Source: Fimbriimonadaceae bacterium
Lineage (GTDB): Bacteria; Armatimonadota; Fimbriimonadia; Fimbriimonadales; Fimbriimonadaceae
NCBI GenBank assembly: GCA_022402505.1
Contig: JAKRSE010000389.1
Coordinates: forward strand, 1 to 5,626
Reading direction: 5' to 3'
DNA length: 5,626 nucleotides
Below the pieces are notes generated by a model that saw nothing but the letters and a program-made list of their open reading frames with translations, was not told the origin of the DNA and ran no database searches. Each line of letters begins with the position of its first letter. Positions within the stretch are counted from its first letter, which is position 1. Both the position numbers and the translations under genes were made by a program. Shown in pieces: positions 5,312-5,626 of the stretch.

Positions 5312-5626
5312 ATGAGTGGAGCATGGGCTCTGGGATTGGGGCTGGCGTTGGCCGTACAGCCGGGTGAACCGGATCGGGTCTTCAGCGAACCGCCACGGGG
5401 GACGGCGGTCTACCGGCCGGTGAGTCCGAATCTGGTGCCCTACCTGGCGGAGCAGCTGGCCCGGCGGAGCGACGGTCCAGATTCCGTCACGGGACCCAAT
5501 GTTTCGGCCCAGCCTGGGTTCGGAATCGGACTCAACGAGCTGACTCAGGAGGACTACACGACCAGCGTGGTGCTCGGCGAGGCGGCCCTCGGCTTCGGGA
5601 TCGCGGGATTCGGGATCACGGCTTCG
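5312..5626 (+). CDS. Hypothetical protein, 3' partial, possibly exported
   Basis: From ATG at 5312 the frame stays open for 105 codons to the last base of the window. The third codon positions are strongly G/C, as in the clear genes, which supports coding. The start MSGAWALGLGLALAVQPGEP has a hydrophobic stretch that could be a signal peptide or anchor, though it lacks the usual basic residues. Pro/Arg-rich sequence follows, then the Gly-rich GFGIAGFGITAS at the edge. The ribosome site is weak: GAAAGAG ends 14 bases upstream. It follows the hairpin at 5228-5270, so it probably begins a new transcription unit. I do not recognise the family; the start is uncertain and the rest is outside the window. 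Confidence 0.6.
   Translation, partial: MSGAWALGLGLALAVQPGEPDRVFSEPPRGTAVYRPVSPNLVPYLAEQLARRSDGPDSVTGPNVSAQPGFGIGLNELTQEDYTTSVVLGEAALGFGIAGFGITAS

Noticed and set aside
5167..5367. 66-codon plus-strand frame overlapping the end of the lysozyme-like gene
   Set aside because: It runs through the terminator-like hairpin and into the edge gene in another frame, and lacks a credible ribosome binding site.

Overview
The window is dense, high-GC bacterial DNA with about one gene per kilobase. It holds five clear protein genes and one probable gene cut by the right edge. None of the short intergenic gaps reaches 300 bases, and I see no tRNA, rRNA, CRISPR array, insertion sequence or phage module. 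The source lineage cannot be fixed from sequence alone. The wording of the ATP synthase epsilon protein and the secreted lysozyme-like protein reminds me of Armatimonadota (Fimbriimonadia), but this is a low-confidence impression.

Layout from left to right. Positions 1-945 (+) carry most of a GH76-type alpha-1,6-mannanase-like glycoside hydrolase, cut at its 5' end. It converges on two tandem minus-strand genes, 1012-2016 and 2116-3108, which encode paralogous GNAT-family acetyltransferases of 334 and 330 residues. They are about 64% identical by hand count and align almost without gaps. A 195-base divergent gap (3109-3303) separates them from atpC (3304-3708, +), the F1 epsilon subunit, which stands here without an adjacent atpD. 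Next, at 3840-5198 (+), is a secreted 452-residue protein with a lysozyme/lytic-transglycosylase-like active-site signature. It has its own good ribosome binding site and a candidate promoter. A strong terminator-like hairpin (5228-5270) follows, and then a probable gene of unknown function (5312-5626, +) runs off the edge.

The genes do not form one obvious pathway. GH76 and the lysozyme-like protein both point to handling of polysaccharide or cell wall, atpC is housekeeping, and the GNAT pair looks like a local gene duplication.

The most unusual structure is in the divergent gap. On the GNAT strand there is a 12-codon mini-ORF (3205-3167) with a near-ideal Shine-Dalgarno sequence. Its start-codon region is perfectly complementary over 11 bases to the start-codon region of the upstream GNAT gene, which has no visible Shine-Dalgarno of its own. 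This could be a leader-peptide or start-sequestration switch, but that is inference from sequence only.
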